From: Planctomycetota bacterium
GTDB lineage: Bacteria; Planctomycetota; JAMOSO01
Assembly: GCA_027063065.1 (NCBI GenBank)
Contig: JAMOSO010000007.1
Location: forward strand, 8,918 to 72,917
Length of the DNA stretch: 64,000 bases
Direction of reading: 5' to 3'
A program made the translations under genes and the position numbers. The notes under the pieces are model-generated. The model made no database searches, was not told the origin of the DNA, and saw nothing but the letters and a program-made list of their open reading frames with translations. Below, piece after piece: positions 43,597 through 52,522 of the stretch; position 1 is the stretch's first letter, and the number at the start of each line of letters is the position of its first letter.

Positions 43597-44427
43597 TTAA
43601 CGTTGAAAACTTTTTATTTCCAATGGTTTTAAATCAAAGTTAGGTTTAAATTTTCCAGAATAAGAATAAAAATTCAAGGCATTATTGTGAGTTAGATTGT
43701 TAATATCTTCTTGACTATGACCATCTTTTTGCATTTGTGTTACAGTATCTACCAATGCTAGGGGGTTAGAAACTCCCCAGTCAGCACTACCATTGACCAT
43801 CATTTTTTGAGAGCCATATTCTTTTATAATATTAGAAACTCTTTGAGGAGTTAGTTTTGATACAGGATATACAGTAAAACCGCAAAAGTAACCTGAAGCG
43901 TACGAGGCTGCAATGGTTTCTTCGGTGTTGTGATCTATTAAGGCCATATCTGTTGGTACTTGCATTTCTTTTAATATATCAATAGAGCGCAAAGTTCCCT
44001 TTAATTTATCTTCATGTGGCGTATGTAACATAATTGGTAAATTATGCTTTAAGGCAACTTCTATTTGGGCAATAATCGATAGTTCTTCATTTTTAGTATT
44101 ATTATTAAACCCAATTTCACCGACACACAAACATCTGTCGTGATTTAGGTATTCGTCCATACCTGCAATCACCTCTTTAGCAAGCCCTACATCTTCGCTT
44201 TCTTTTGGATTCATGGCAATATTAGACCAATGATCAATTCCAAACCTAGAAGCGCGCAAGGTTTCAAATTCTAATGATAATTGAAAGTAGTCAAAAAAAC
44301 TACCTGCGTAACGTCTGTTGCTACCTTGCCAAAAAGATGGTTCGACACAAACCCTAATGCCAGCTTTGTACATAGCTTGGTAATCTTCGGTTGTGCGTGA
44401 AAGCATATGAATATGTGGTTCTATCAT
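43597..44427 (-). CDS. eboB: EboB, TatD-family metal-dependent hydrolase
   Basis: 276 aa. IEPHIHMLSRTTEDYQAMYKAG at the start (read as EPHIHMLSRTTEDY) supplies the HxH metal ligands. EPSFWQG...RYAGSFFDYF, FGIDHWSNIAMNP, VGEIGFNN, LPIMLHTPHED, ALIDHNTEET and NGSADWGVSNP follow the EboB sequence, including its TIM-barrel His and Asp ligands. It starts on the last base of the upstream gene (TAATG), so it is coupled to the cyclase-fold gene at 44427-45671. The hydrolytic substrate is unknown. Confidence 0.88.
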   Translation of the reverse strand: MIEPHIHMLSRTTEDYQAMYKAGIRVCVEPSFWQGSNRRYAGSFFDYFQLSLEFETLRASRFGIDHWSNIAMNPKESEDVGLAKEVIAGMDEYLNHDRCLCVGEIGFNNNTKNEELSIIAQIEVALKHNLPIMLHTPHEDKLKGTLRSIDILKEMQVPTDMALIDHNTEETIAASYASGYFCGFTVYPVSKLTPQRVSNIIKEYGSQKMMVNGSADWGVSNPLALVDTVTQMQKDGHSQEDINNLTHNNALNFYSYSGKFKPNFDLKPLEIKSFQR

Positions 44428-45671
44428 TATGGCTCCTGTGTTGATAGTTTAAATTCTGTTGCTAAAGCAAATTTTTGAGCTATTACTGCGTAAGCTGTGG
44501 TTAATTCGGGGATGTTTTCCCAAAAACGACCATTTTCATTTATCCAATGTCCATCAGCTTTTTGTATGGATATTAGCTTTGTGATTAATTCTGGTCGCCA
44601 TTTATGTTTTTGTTTATCTGGTGTTTGAATTGTTTCTATTTTCATTGCATCTAGCGCTTTTGATGCGGTCATATAGTAATAGTATAATGCCGAGTTGCCT
44701 GCTTTTGGGTTCTTTTTAAATTTTGGATCTTCAAGCTTTGGATTGCGTTCCCAGGTATAGTGCTTTTGAATCCAATCAAATGCTTTTTGTACTTTTTCTG
44801 TCATTTCTGGAGTATGTAAATTTGCATAGACTAAAGATTTTACTCCGGCGTAAGTCATAGAACCATAACTGCGACTGCGTTCGGCTTTGTAAGTGCCAGT
44901 TTCGTATCTAAATCCGCCGTCATTTGTGGCGTAATCCATTTTATTATATTTTGTATTTTGACAACGATTTAAAAAAATTAATGCCTTTTGCCAGTGTAGT
45001 CCTAGTTCTTTTTCTTCTTTTTGCATTTCTTTTTTGGAAGGCAAAATAGTTTTAAATGATTGCATATATAATTCTGCTTCATGTATTGCATCTAAAGCCA
45101 TTTGTGTATTTGATAAATCTGGACGTGTATCTCCACCGTAGCCAATACCACCATAAAATTTATGATTTTTATTAAAGCCTTCGCCCTCGTCTAATTGAAA
45201 TTTAACTAAAAAATCATGAGCATTTTTGACAATATCTTTATATTTTGGATCACGAGTTTGTGCAAATGCCATTAAACATACAGCTGTTATATAATTGCGG
45301 TATTCTTTTTTGTAAATACCACCATTTTTTTGTACAAAGCCCTTTAGAAAATTAAATCCGGCTTCTACAGATTGATTGGTTTTGTTGTCATTGATATAAA
45401 AGTTAGATTGAGGATCTAACACTATCGAGTATAACACCATGGCAGTTATAGGAGCAGAATCGCACCAAGAACCATTTTTTTGTTGTTGTAACATTAAAAA
45501 AGTATGAGCTTGAGCTAAGCTATGTTTGCTTTCTTTGAGTAGTGATAGAGGCAAGTGATCATCGGCTTTTATAGGGGCGCAGACTATTATCAGACATAGT
45601 AAATACAATGGTAGTATGCGATTGACAAATATGTCTGTTGTATGTGTTTTTAAGTCTTTTGTGAAAAGCAT
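44427..45671 (-). CDS. Secreted alpha-alpha toroid (squalene-cyclase/prenyltransferase-repeat-like) protein
   Basis: 414 aa, start supported by AAGGAG. A signal or anchor segment is visible near 18-37 (LYLLCLIIVCAPIKA). The body has helical QW-like repeats with the pattern FLMLQQQKNGSWCDSAPI, FLVKFQLDEGEGF, NDGGFRYETG and SIQKADGHWINENG (Q..dGsW type). No DxDD acid motif of hopene cyclases is visible, so a catalytic cyclase is doubtful; the fold may bind ligand or protein. Planctomycetota and Lentisphaerota carry many such proteins of unknown role. Its stop overlaps the eboB start. Confidence 0.7.
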   Translation of the reverse strand: MLFTKDLKTHTTDIFVNRILPLYLLCLIIVCAPIKADDHLPLSLLKESKHSLAQAHTFLMLQQQKNGSWCDSAPITAMVLYSIVLDPQSNFYINDNKTNQSVEAGFNFLKGFVQKNGGIYKKEYRNYITAVCLMAFAQTRDPKYKDIVKNAHDFLVKFQLDEGEGFNKNHKFYGGIGYGGDTRPDLSNTQMALDAIHEAELYMQSFKTILPSKKEMQKEEKELGLHWQKALIFLNRCQNTKYNKMDYATNDGGFRYETGTYKAERSRSYGSMTYAGVKSLVYANLHTPEMTEKVQKAFDWIQKHYTWERNPKLEDPKFKKNPKAGNSALYYYYMTASKALDAMKIETIQTPDKQKHKWRPELITKLISIQKADGHWINENGRFWENIPELTTAYAVIAQKFALATEFKLSTQEP

Positions 45672-45673
45672 TT

Positions 45674-46357
45674 TTACTCCTTGGATTTTTTTATAATAAT
45701 CAAAATTTTTTGATCGATGGATATATCAATGTCACTAGGGTGAGTCATAATAAACCCTGCATTTTCATTTTGATATGGATTCTGACCAGTGTTAAATAAA
45801 TTTAATGGCGCACTTGAATCTGGCCAAATACCAATATAACAAAAATCAATATCAGCCATATATTTATTGTTTGTGCTAAAACATCCCCCTGTATAAACCC
45901 AAGTTAAATTTTTATTTTGGTAATCTTTAATTTCTCTATTTCGCAGAAAAAGGGCGGGGGAGAGCTGTGTATCATATAAATATAAATTAATATTAAATAT
46001 AGAGTTAGGGTATTTGTGTTTTAGTTGTTGCAGACCATTTGTCATTTTTTGATATTTCATTAATTCTGCAAAAGGTACAGGCTCGGAGCCTATAAGTAAT
46101 AATGCAAAGTTTAATTCTGAACCTTTAGTTTTTGAGTCTACTTTAAAGGCAGATTCGTAAGTTTTGCCCTCTTCGCCAACTAGGAAGTATTCTAATATGT
46201 CGTGTTTAACAGCAAATGATGCTTTAATTTGTATTTCGGACGTTTGTTTATTAATTGAAATGTTATTGATTTTAATAGTTTCGTGTTTCAGAGAGGGTTT
46301 GGCTAAAATTTGATTTGTAAATACGGTAAAAAATATAATTAAGATGAGGTATTTCAT
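45674..46357 (-). CDS. Secreted YdjY-domain-like protein
   Basis: About 227 aa from ATG at 46357, which gives a clean signal peptide (MKYLILIIFFTVFTNQILA); an earlier in-frame ATG at 46381 would hide it. After the signal comes a beta-rich domain: IQIKASFAVKHDILEYFLVGEEGKTYES (read as HDILEYFLVGEEGKTYES) and LNFALLLIGSEPVPF. The pattern G.(L/I)E....G..GK.+ES is that of YdjY-type proteins common in Planctomycetota and Lentisphaerota. The stop is 2 bp before the next gene. Partner role unknown; it is co-encoded with two toroid proteins. Confidence 0.65.
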   Translation of the reverse strand: MKYLILIIFFTVFTNQILAKPSLKHETIKINNISINKQTSEIQIKASFAVKHDILEYFLVGEEGKTYESAFKVDSKTKGSELNFALLLIGSEPVPFAELMKYQKMTNGLQQLKHKYPNSIFNINLYLYDTQLSPALFLRNREIKDYQNKNLTWVYTGGCFSTNNKYMADIDFCYIGIWPDSSAPLNLFNTGQNPYQNENAGFIMTHPSDIDISIDQKILIIIKKSKE

Positions 46358-46415
46358 TATTTTTAAAGGTAAGATGCCCATATTAAATTTTATTTGATAT
46401 GGGCATCTTATATAA

Positions 46416-48035
46416 TTAATGTGCGGCGTAACGCCAAAAGACTTCCATAGAAAGTGTATTAAAACAAGTTACACCGGTTCTGCCTAATTTATTTTCTCCA
46501 TGCTGATGTCCTTTGACGGCGTCTACAGCCCAGCTACCATTAGTTAAACCACCTGACTTGTCTTGAGTTGGAGGCAGACATTTTAACATACCATCACGCC
46601 AGGTTTTCCAATATTTACCACCCATTTGAAAATTTACTAATGCGCCATAATACATGGCATAATAGCCGTTTGCTCGATTTTCTTTGCCTGTTGGTCTGGT
46701 TGGAACGTATTTTTTACTTAATAAATATTTTGCTGGTTTTACCAATTGTGGATCGGTTTTTTTCATGCCAAAAAATTCTTTAATACACATAACTACTAAC
46801 GTCATAGTAGGGGTGCCAAAGTTGGCGTGTCCTTTTAATGGGGACTGATAGTTGCCCTGAAAATTTTTCTTGCCATCTGTGGTAGCGCGGTCAAAAGCAG
46901 CTAAAGCTTTTTTGATTTTTCGTTCATTTAATTTTAAATGAGCTAGTTTAGCAGATTTTATTGCCATCATTTGCCAGCCAGCAACAGACGTGTCATTTTT
47001 TCCATCTGGCTGTTTTTTATTTTTTGTTTCTCCAGTGGAGTATCCCCACGAACCCGCATTGTTTTGTGCGGCAAAGACCCAGTTGATGGCTTTTTGAGCC
47101 GCCGCTTTGGTTTTGCTTTTGTTAGCCATAGCTGCTGCTTCTGCTAATGCCATAGTGGCTATACCATTGATGTAAGTTCCTCCATGTCCAAAACCGCCGT
47201 CATTTTTATGTTGTTGTTTTAATAAAAATTTAATGGCGTTTTTAACATTTTTACGATATTTACCCGCTATTTCAGTATGGCCAGCCCCTAAAAAACAAAG
47301 TACAGCTAAACCTGTGATTGCAATATCATTTTTATCAGGTTGGGGATTGGCATTGGGCTCTTTTGACCAAGAACCATCATTTCGTTGTACGCGGGCTAAA
47401 TATTTTAAAGCGCTTTCAACTGTTTCAATTACTTGTTTGCCACCGCCACCTCTAGCAACAGCTTTTCTGCGTCCTTTTTTGGAACCACGAGCAGCTAACA
47501 TACCACCTTTAATGGCTCCGCCAGCATCGCCTACGCCAAATACGCCTAATTCTTCGCCTCCTACTGGTGCGTCAAACGAAACATCTGATATTTGTTCGTC
47601 GGATACTTCGGTTTCTTCAAAGGCGTCAACTTCAATGTCGGTTTCTACTTCGATATTATCTTCTACTACTTCTTCTTCAACAACATCGTCAACTTCAACG
47701 TCATCAACTTCGACTTCTTTTTCTTCTAACTTTTCTTTTAATTCTTCTTTTTCTTTGTCTTGTACTTGTTCAATCATTTCTGATTGCACAACAACAACCT
47801 CTTCTTGATCTTTTGCTTTCATAGTTACTATTAATGTCATTAAAAAAATAACAACTCCGTGGGCAGCAAAAGAAATAAACCACCATGGTGATGATTTGAT
47901 TTGGTCATCAATAATTTGTTTAAGGCTCTTTTTTTCGTAAAAACTTTCAATCAACTCATTATGACCACTATATTCACCTTCATGAATTTCCTCTTCGTGG
48001 TTTGGTGTTTCGTCAATTTCTTGATTGTCTGACAT
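46416..48035 (-). CDS. Membrane-anchored toroid-repeat protein with acidic linker
   Basis: 539 aa from ATG at 48035, preceded by GAGGA; an upstream TTG is unsupported. A cytosolic acidic start (EIDETPNHEEEIHEGE) leads to one membrane segment near 54-74 (WWFISFAAHGVVIFLMTLIV) and a very acidic Val/Glu/Asp linker of about 80 residues. A Gly/Arg patch (GSKKGRRKAVARGGGG) follows, then prenyltransferase/squalene-oxidase-like repeats: LARVQRNDGSWSK, LLKQQHKNDGGFGHG, FAAQNNAGSWGYSTG. The layout recalls TonB/ExbD-like anchors fused to a toroid. It heads the toroid/YdjY/Ebo run. Confidence 0.75.
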   Translation of the reverse strand: MSDNQEIDETPNHEEEIHEGEYSGHNELIESFYEKKSLKQIIDDQIKSSPWWFISFAAHGVVIFLMTLIVTMKAKDQEEVVVVQSEMIEQVQDKEKEELKEKLEEKEVEVDDVEVDDVVEEEVVEDNIEVETDIEVDAFEETEVSDEQISDVSFDAPVGGEELGVFGVGDAGGAIKGGMLAARGSKKGRRKAVARGGGGKQVIETVESALKYLARVQRNDGSWSKEPNANPQPDKNDIAITGLAVLCFLGAGHTEIAGKYRKNVKNAIKFLLKQQHKNDGGFGHGGTYINGIATMALAEAAAMANKSKTKAAAQKAINWVFAAQNNAGSWGYSTGETKNKKQPDGKNDTSVAGWQMMAIKSAKLAHLKLNERKIKKALAAFDRATTDGKKNFQGNYQSPLKGHANFGTPTMTLVVMCIKEFFGMKKTDPQLVKPAKYLLSKKYVPTRPTGKENRANGYYAMYYGALVNFQMGGKYWKTWRDGMLKCLPPTQDKSGGLTNGSWAVDAVKGHQHGENKLGRTGVTCFNTLSMEVFWRYAAH

Positions 48036-48103
48036 AATTATCCTCAAATTACAATTGTAAGTTTACAAATGATTTACGCTTTAAAATTCAAAAGGTTCAA
48101 AAA

Positions 48104-48715
48104 TTAATTGTTTTTATCTTGGTTTCCATTTATCTCAACGGAATCAGGTAATTCTTTAGTATTTTTTAGTCCAAATAGTTGTAAAAACTCATCAGTTGTA
48201 CCATACAATAACGGACTGCCAAGGCTTTGGGCTCTACCTATTACTTTAACTAATTTTAACTCCATTAAACGGCGTACATTTTGGCCACATCCAACACCTC
48301 TGATGTTTTCTAAGTCTTGTCGTGTGATAGGTTGCTTGTATGCGACAATTGATAGCGTTTCTAAGACAGCTGGAGTCAAATCTTTTTTATTTACGGGTTT
48401 AGATAATTCTTGTAATACAGGAGCGTAGCAACTTTTAGTTAGCAATTGAAACCCTTTGGCTATTTCTATTAATTCATAAGGTCGAGAACTGTTGTTTATT
48501 TCGTCCGCTAACAATTCTATTGCGTCGCATAATACTTGAGGATTAATTTTACCACCTAAATTTTTTGTAATTTGTTTTAAGCTTTGAGGTTTATCGCTGG
48601 CAAATAAAATTGTTTCGATCCACGGGCATAATTCAACTGCATTTAAATTTTCTAATAAAGGCAATTGGTTGTTGTTTTGTTCATTTAACGGATTTATTGC
48701 ATCTAAACTATTCAT
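48104..48715 (-). CDS. scpB: Segregation and condensation protein B
   Basis: 203 aa, standard size. Two winged-helix domains: LCPWIETILFASDKPQSLKQI, and then LTPAVLETLSIVAYKQPITRQDLENIRGV (read as LETLSIVAYKQPITRQDLENI), followed by LMELKLVKVIGRAQSLGSPLLYGTT. This is the MukE-like partner of ScpA in the bacterial SMC condensin. scpA is not adjacent; the start is divergent from the ABC-2 permease at 48806. A 68-bp gap separates it from the toroid gene. Confidence 0.92.
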   Translation of the reverse strand: MNSLDAINPLNEQNNNQLPLLENLNAVELCPWIETILFASDKPQSLKQITKNLGGKINPQVLCDAIELLADEINNSSRPYELIEIAKGFQLLTKSCYAPVLQELSKPVNKKDLTPAVLETLSIVAYKQPITRQDLENIRGVGCGQNVRRLMELKLVKVIGRAQSLGSPLLYGTTDEFLQLFGLKNTKELPDSVEINGNQDKNN

Positions 48716-48805
48716 ATTTTATATATAGTGCCATTAGGGCAATAAATGTCAATGAAATAAATAGTGGTAATTTAATAAAAAACTCAATACTATGTTTCTT
48801 AAACT

Positions 48806-49765
48806 ATGAAGATTATAAGCCTTAGCTACAATACTTTTTTAGAGATAATACGTCAGCCATTTTTCAGTTTAATTCTGATAAGTACGGCTGCGATTATCGC
48901 TTTGTCACCCGCTTTTACTTTTTTTACTTTGATGGATTCTACAAAGTTGGTGCAAGATATGTCATTGGCAAATATGTTGTTGGCAGGTTTGTTTTTAGCT
49001 ATTTTTTCTGCTGGGGATTCATTGGTTAGAGAATTACAACACCATACAGTGCTTACGTTATTGTCTAAGCCTATGGGCAGAAGTAGTTTTGTAATAGGTA
49101 AATTTTTGGGTATTTTGGCTTCACAGGCTGTGAGTTTTTATGTGTTGACAGTTGTAAGTTTATTGGTGGTTAAGTTTGGCACGCAAGATGCAAATTATAT
49201 AATATTAGAAACGCAATGTATGATATTGCTTGTAATTGCTTTTTTATTGACGCTTATTATAGCTGCTACCATGAATTTTTTAGCCAATAAAGTGTTTTTA
49301 TCTACTGCGGTGATAGTTGCTATTCCGATGTTTACATTGGCTTTGATAGGCGGGGCTTTATTGGATCATAATTGGAGTTTTATTGTTTTTGGATCTGATA
49401 TTAAATGGGATATTGCATTAGCGGGGGCATTAGCTTTTTGTGCCTGTGCAATTTTGTCTGCCGTAGCCATTACTTTGGCAACTAGATGCAATTTAACCTT
49501 GACGGCATTAGGTACTATTTTAATCTTTTTTATTGGATTAAGTGTTAGCTTTGTAACCAGTCATGTAATTTCTGTGTCTTGGATGTCAAAGTTTATGATG
49601 GCTGTTGTTCCTGATTTTCAAATGTTTTGGGTTGCCGATGCTCTTAATTTAGGTTCTCATATACCTTTTAATTATTTATTATTGTCAGCTAGTTATGCTT
49701 TAAATTGTATCGTTGCCATTTTAGCATTGGGCTGTTGGCTTTTTTCTTGTACTGAGGTTAGTTAA
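48806..49765 (+). CDS. ABC-2 type permease, first gene of the SPFH/ATPase locus
   Basis: 319 aa. Six or seven membrane segments. The N-terminal loop carries LVRELQHHTVLTLLSKPMGR and FVIGKFLG, the same signature as in the permeases at 6079 and 8514. No ATPase precedes it; the nearest candidate is the ABC ATPase at 55469, four genes on. Its stop overlaps the next start (TAATG), so it is coupled to the HflK-like gene. No obvious Shine-Dalgarno precedes its own ATG. Export substrate unknown. Confidence 0.78.
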   Translation: MKIISLSYNTFLEIIRQPFFSLILISTAAIIALSPAFTFFTLMDSTKLVQDMSLANMLLAGLFLAIFSAGDSLVRELQHHTVLTLLSKPMGRSSFVIGKFLGILASQAVSFYVLTVVSLLVVKFGTQDANYIILETQCMILLVIAFLLTLIIAATMNFLANKVFLSTAVIVAIPMFTLALIGGALLDHNWSFIVFGSDIKWDIALAGALAFCACAILSAVAITLATRCNLTLTALGTILIFFIGLSVSFVTSHVISVSWMSKFMMAVVPDFQMFWVADALNLGSHIPFNYLLLSASYALNCIVAILALGCWLFSCTEVS

Positions 49766-51618
49766 TGCTTGAATTACAACCAGATCAATCACTTGTTTCT
49801 CATAAGCGCGCTTTAGCTATGTCTGCTTTTGGTCTATTTTTTACTATTATATTAGCAGTTGGTTTTTTTGTATGTGATATGCAAGTACCAAACGTGGGTA
49901 CAGAGGCTACATCATGGATATTAATAGTGCTTGCTTGTTCTTGGTTATATCCATTGTTGGAGCTTTATTTAGAAACACGAGTGGATAGAGAGGCTATTGA
50001 TATTGAATATTTAAAAAGTCAAAGTAGCCAAGGTAACTTATTTGACGATGCTGATGATTATTCTGCTGCTGCTAGGTTAAAATTAGTGAAGTTTTGGTTA
50101 GTTCCAATATTTGCTTTATGTATGGGCGTGCTTTCTTTAGTTTTGTCCTTTTATGTGTGGCACTTAAAAACAGACAAAAATATAATTATAGATCAAAATT
50201 CATTGGTAATTACAGGTTTTATACAAGCTTTCATAGGTTTTATTTTATTTATTTTTGCTAGATTTTTGGCAGGCTTAGCATCTCAATCTGGGTATGGTAT
50301 TTTAAGATCTCCTGCTGGGTTAATGATGTTATCTGCTTGGGCTGCATTATTATCGGCAATTGCTAGAGCAGGTAATTATATGAATTGGCCTATCGGATCT
50401 GTTGCGCTTGGATATATATGTGCAGTAGTTCTAGGTTTATATGCTTTAGAAACCTTGGGTGGTGTTGTATTGCATATTTATAGTAATCAAAAACAAACTA
50501 GGCGACCTCCGCAGGATTCACGTTTATTGTTTATTTTGGCTTCTCCGAGCCGTATTGCTAAAAGTATAGGAGATGTCTTAGATTATCAATTTGGGTTTGA
50601 AATTTCAAAAAGTACCATGTATCGTGCGTTTGAAAAGGGAATAGCACCATTTTTGATAGCGCAAATTATTATATTATGGCTGTGTAGTTCTATTACTATT
50701 ATTGATGCTGGATATGTAGGTTTTGTAGAGCGTTTTGGCAAACGGGTTAGCAAAATACCGCTAGAGGCAGGTTTGCATTTTAATTTACCTTGGCCAATTG
50801 ACAGTATACGCAAAGTTAATGTTGGCAAGGTGTATGCTATGCAATTGGGTTTATTGAATGAAAAACAAGAAATTAGAATATGGACTACAGAACATGGTCA
50901 AGCTGAAGAGTCTATGGTGGTTGCGTCTGCAGAATCAGTAGGTGATGAAGTCCCTGTAAATTTATTGGCAACCAGTTTTGCTTTAATTTATAAAATTCGG
51001 CCAAACAGGGCTGTTGTATGGGCATATAATTATGCCAATGCAAAGGATTTATTTGAAAGTAGGGCTAAAGCAGCTTTGACAAGGTATTTGACAACGGTTG
51101 ATTTTTTTAAAGTGATGGGAGAGGGAAGGCGTAAGGAAGCAAAGCGTTTAACTACAAAATTAGAGGCTATTGCAAATTCGATGGGTGTTGATTTAGCTTA
51201 TGCAGGTTTTGTAGGTGTGCATCCACCTGTTGAGGTTGCAGAAAGTTATGAAGCTGTAGTTAAGGCAGATGAAGCCAAGCGGGCAAGGTTGCTACAGGCA
51301 GAATCGACTAAAAATAAGTTAAGTACATCTGCGGGTTATGAGGCAAAGGTTATCGAGTTAAATGCTCAGGGTCAGGCTGCTGGTATTGTGGCATTAGCTA
51401 AAGGTGATGCTGGTCGTTTTGGTTCACAATTAATAGGATATAAAGAGGCTCCAAAATTATATAAAATTCGTAGGCGACTAGAGATGCTAAAAGTAGCCAT
51501 GACAAAAAGCAGAAAATATATAGTTCCAGAAGGAAAAGATAGAGTAGATATTTTAAATTTAGAAGAAAAATTAAGAGCTGATATTACAGATTTAGACTTA
51601 AATAGTTTAGCGAACTAG
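49765..51618 (+). CDS. HflK-like SPFH protein with multi-pass N-terminus
   Basis: 617 aa, longer than E. coli HflK (about 420). The first 290 residues hold about six membrane segments, unusual for this family. The SPFH part begins with a further segment near 290-315 (IIILWLCSSITIID, then GYVGFVERFGKRVSKIPLEAGLHFNLPWPIDSIRKV, read in parts). After it come YAMQLGLLNEKQEIRIWTTEHGQ, an oligomerisation helix rich in Ala and charged residues, and LRADITDLDLNSL at the end. HflK/C complexes form cages around membrane proteases such as FtsH. It is the first of three consecutive SPFH genes. Confidence 0.8.
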   Translation: MLELQPDQSLVSHKRALAMSAFGLFFTIILAVGFFVCDMQVPNVGTEATSWILIVLACSWLYPLLELYLETRVDREAIDIEYLKSQSSQGNLFDDADDYSAAARLKLVKFWLVPIFALCMGVLSLVLSFYVWHLKTDKNIIIDQNSLVITGFIQAFIGFILFIFARFLAGLASQSGYGILRSPAGLMMLSAWAALLSAIARAGNYMNWPIGSVALGYICAVVLGLYALETLGGVVLHIYSNQKQTRRPPQDSRLLFILASPSRIAKSIGDVLDYQFGFEISKSTMYRAFEKGIAPFLIAQIIILWLCSSITIIDAGYVGFVERFGKRVSKIPLEAGLHFNLPWPIDSIRKVNVGKVYAMQLGLLNEKQEIRIWTTEHGQAEESMVVASAESVGDEVPVNLLATSFALIYKIRPNRAVVWAYNYANAKDLFESRAKAALTRYLTTVDFFKVMGEGRRKEAKRLTTKLEAIANSMGVDLAYAGFVGVHPPVEVAESYEAVVKADEAKRARLLQAESTKNKLSTSAGYEAKVIELNAQGQAAGIVALAKGDAGRFGSQLIGYKEAPKLYKIRRRLEMLKVAMTKSRKYIVPEGKDRVDILNLEEKLRADITDLDLNSLAN

Positions 51619-51625
51619 GAGAAAA

Positions 51626-52522
51626 ATGCGTTCTAAACCCCTTACATTACTTATTGCTTTAGGTATTACATTAACCTTAGTTATTTATTTGCTTGCATTT
51701 CAAGTAAGTCAAACGGAACAGGCGGTTGTTTTTAGCTTTGGAAAACCGCAACGGCCTATTACTGAGGCAGGTTTCTATTGGAAGTGGCCTGCGCCAATTC
51801 AGACAGTTAGCACTTTTGAAAAACGTCTTCAAGTTTTTCGTGGGAAATTAGAGCAGGGTATTACCCGTGATGGTAAAAATTTAATTTTAGAAACAGCTGT
51901 TGTGTGGAGGATTGTTGAGCCATTAAAATTTTATACAAGTGTTGGCGAGGTAAGTGTTTTTGAAAATCGTTTTGATGCAATGATTAGATCGGCAGATAAA
52001 GCTGTGTTGGGTATGTATAAATTGGCAGATTTAATTAATGTAAATCCAAAGGTAATCAAATTGGATGCTTTTGAAAACCAAGTTCTCGGTGAGGTAAAAA
52101 CACAAGCTGCAAAACGATTTGGCGTTGAAATCACAGACTTTAGTATTGAACGTATAGCCTTTCCAGAGTCTACTACGCAAGAGGTATTTAATAGGATGAA
52201 AGCAGAGCGCAGTCGTATTATAGAAAGAATTAATGCCGAAGCAGATGGGGAAGCTCGTGAGATTGAAACTGCCGCCCAGTCAGAACGTGCACAATTATTG
52301 GCCGAGGCCAATGCTAAGGCAAAACAAATAAGAGCGGATGCTGATGCGCAGTCTGCCCAGTATTATAAAGTGTTTAGGCAGAATCCAGATTTGGCAACTT
52401 TCTTATTTGAAATAGATTCTTTGGAAGAAATATTAAAAAGTCGTTCAACAATTATTATGGATACTGGAACAAGTCCATTTACTCAATTAAAACAGGGTAG
52501 TGTTGGAGGTTCTGGTGAGTGA
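51626..52522 (+). CDS. HflC-like SPFH protein
   Basis: 298 aa. One N-terminal membrane segment (LTLLIALGITLTLVIYLLAF), then SPFH: TEQAVVFSFGKPQRPITEAGFYWKWP (read as QAVVFSFGKPQRPI), FEKRLQVFRGK, LILETAVVWRIVEPL. An oligomerisation helix is rich in Ala/Glu (RIIERINAEADGEAREIETAA, read as AEADGEAREIETAAQ). The length is close to E. coli HflC (334). A Shine-Dalgarno AGGAGA precedes the ATG and the gap from the HflK-like gene is 7 bp. Coupled to the next SPFH gene by an 8-bp overlap. Confidence 0.88.
   Translation: MRSKPLTLLIALGITLTLVIYLLAFQVSQTEQAVVFSFGKPQRPITEAGFYWKWPAPIQTVSTFEKRLQVFRGKLEQGITRDGKNLILETAVVWRIVEPLKFYTSVGEVSVFENRFDAMIRSADKAVLGMYKLADLINVNPKVIKLDAFENQVLGEVKTQAAKRFGVEITDFSIERIAFPESTTQEVFNRMKAERSRIIERINAEADGEAREIETAAQSERAQLLAEANAKAKQIRADADAQSAQYYKVFRQNPDLATFLFEIDSLEEILKSRSTIIMDTGTSPFTQLKQGSVGGSGE

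Noticed and set aside
47233-47808. Ser/Thr-rich plus-strand open frame of 191 codons
   Set aside because: It is the complement of the acidic Glu/Asp/Val linker of the toroid protein; the composition follows from that and there is no ribosome site.
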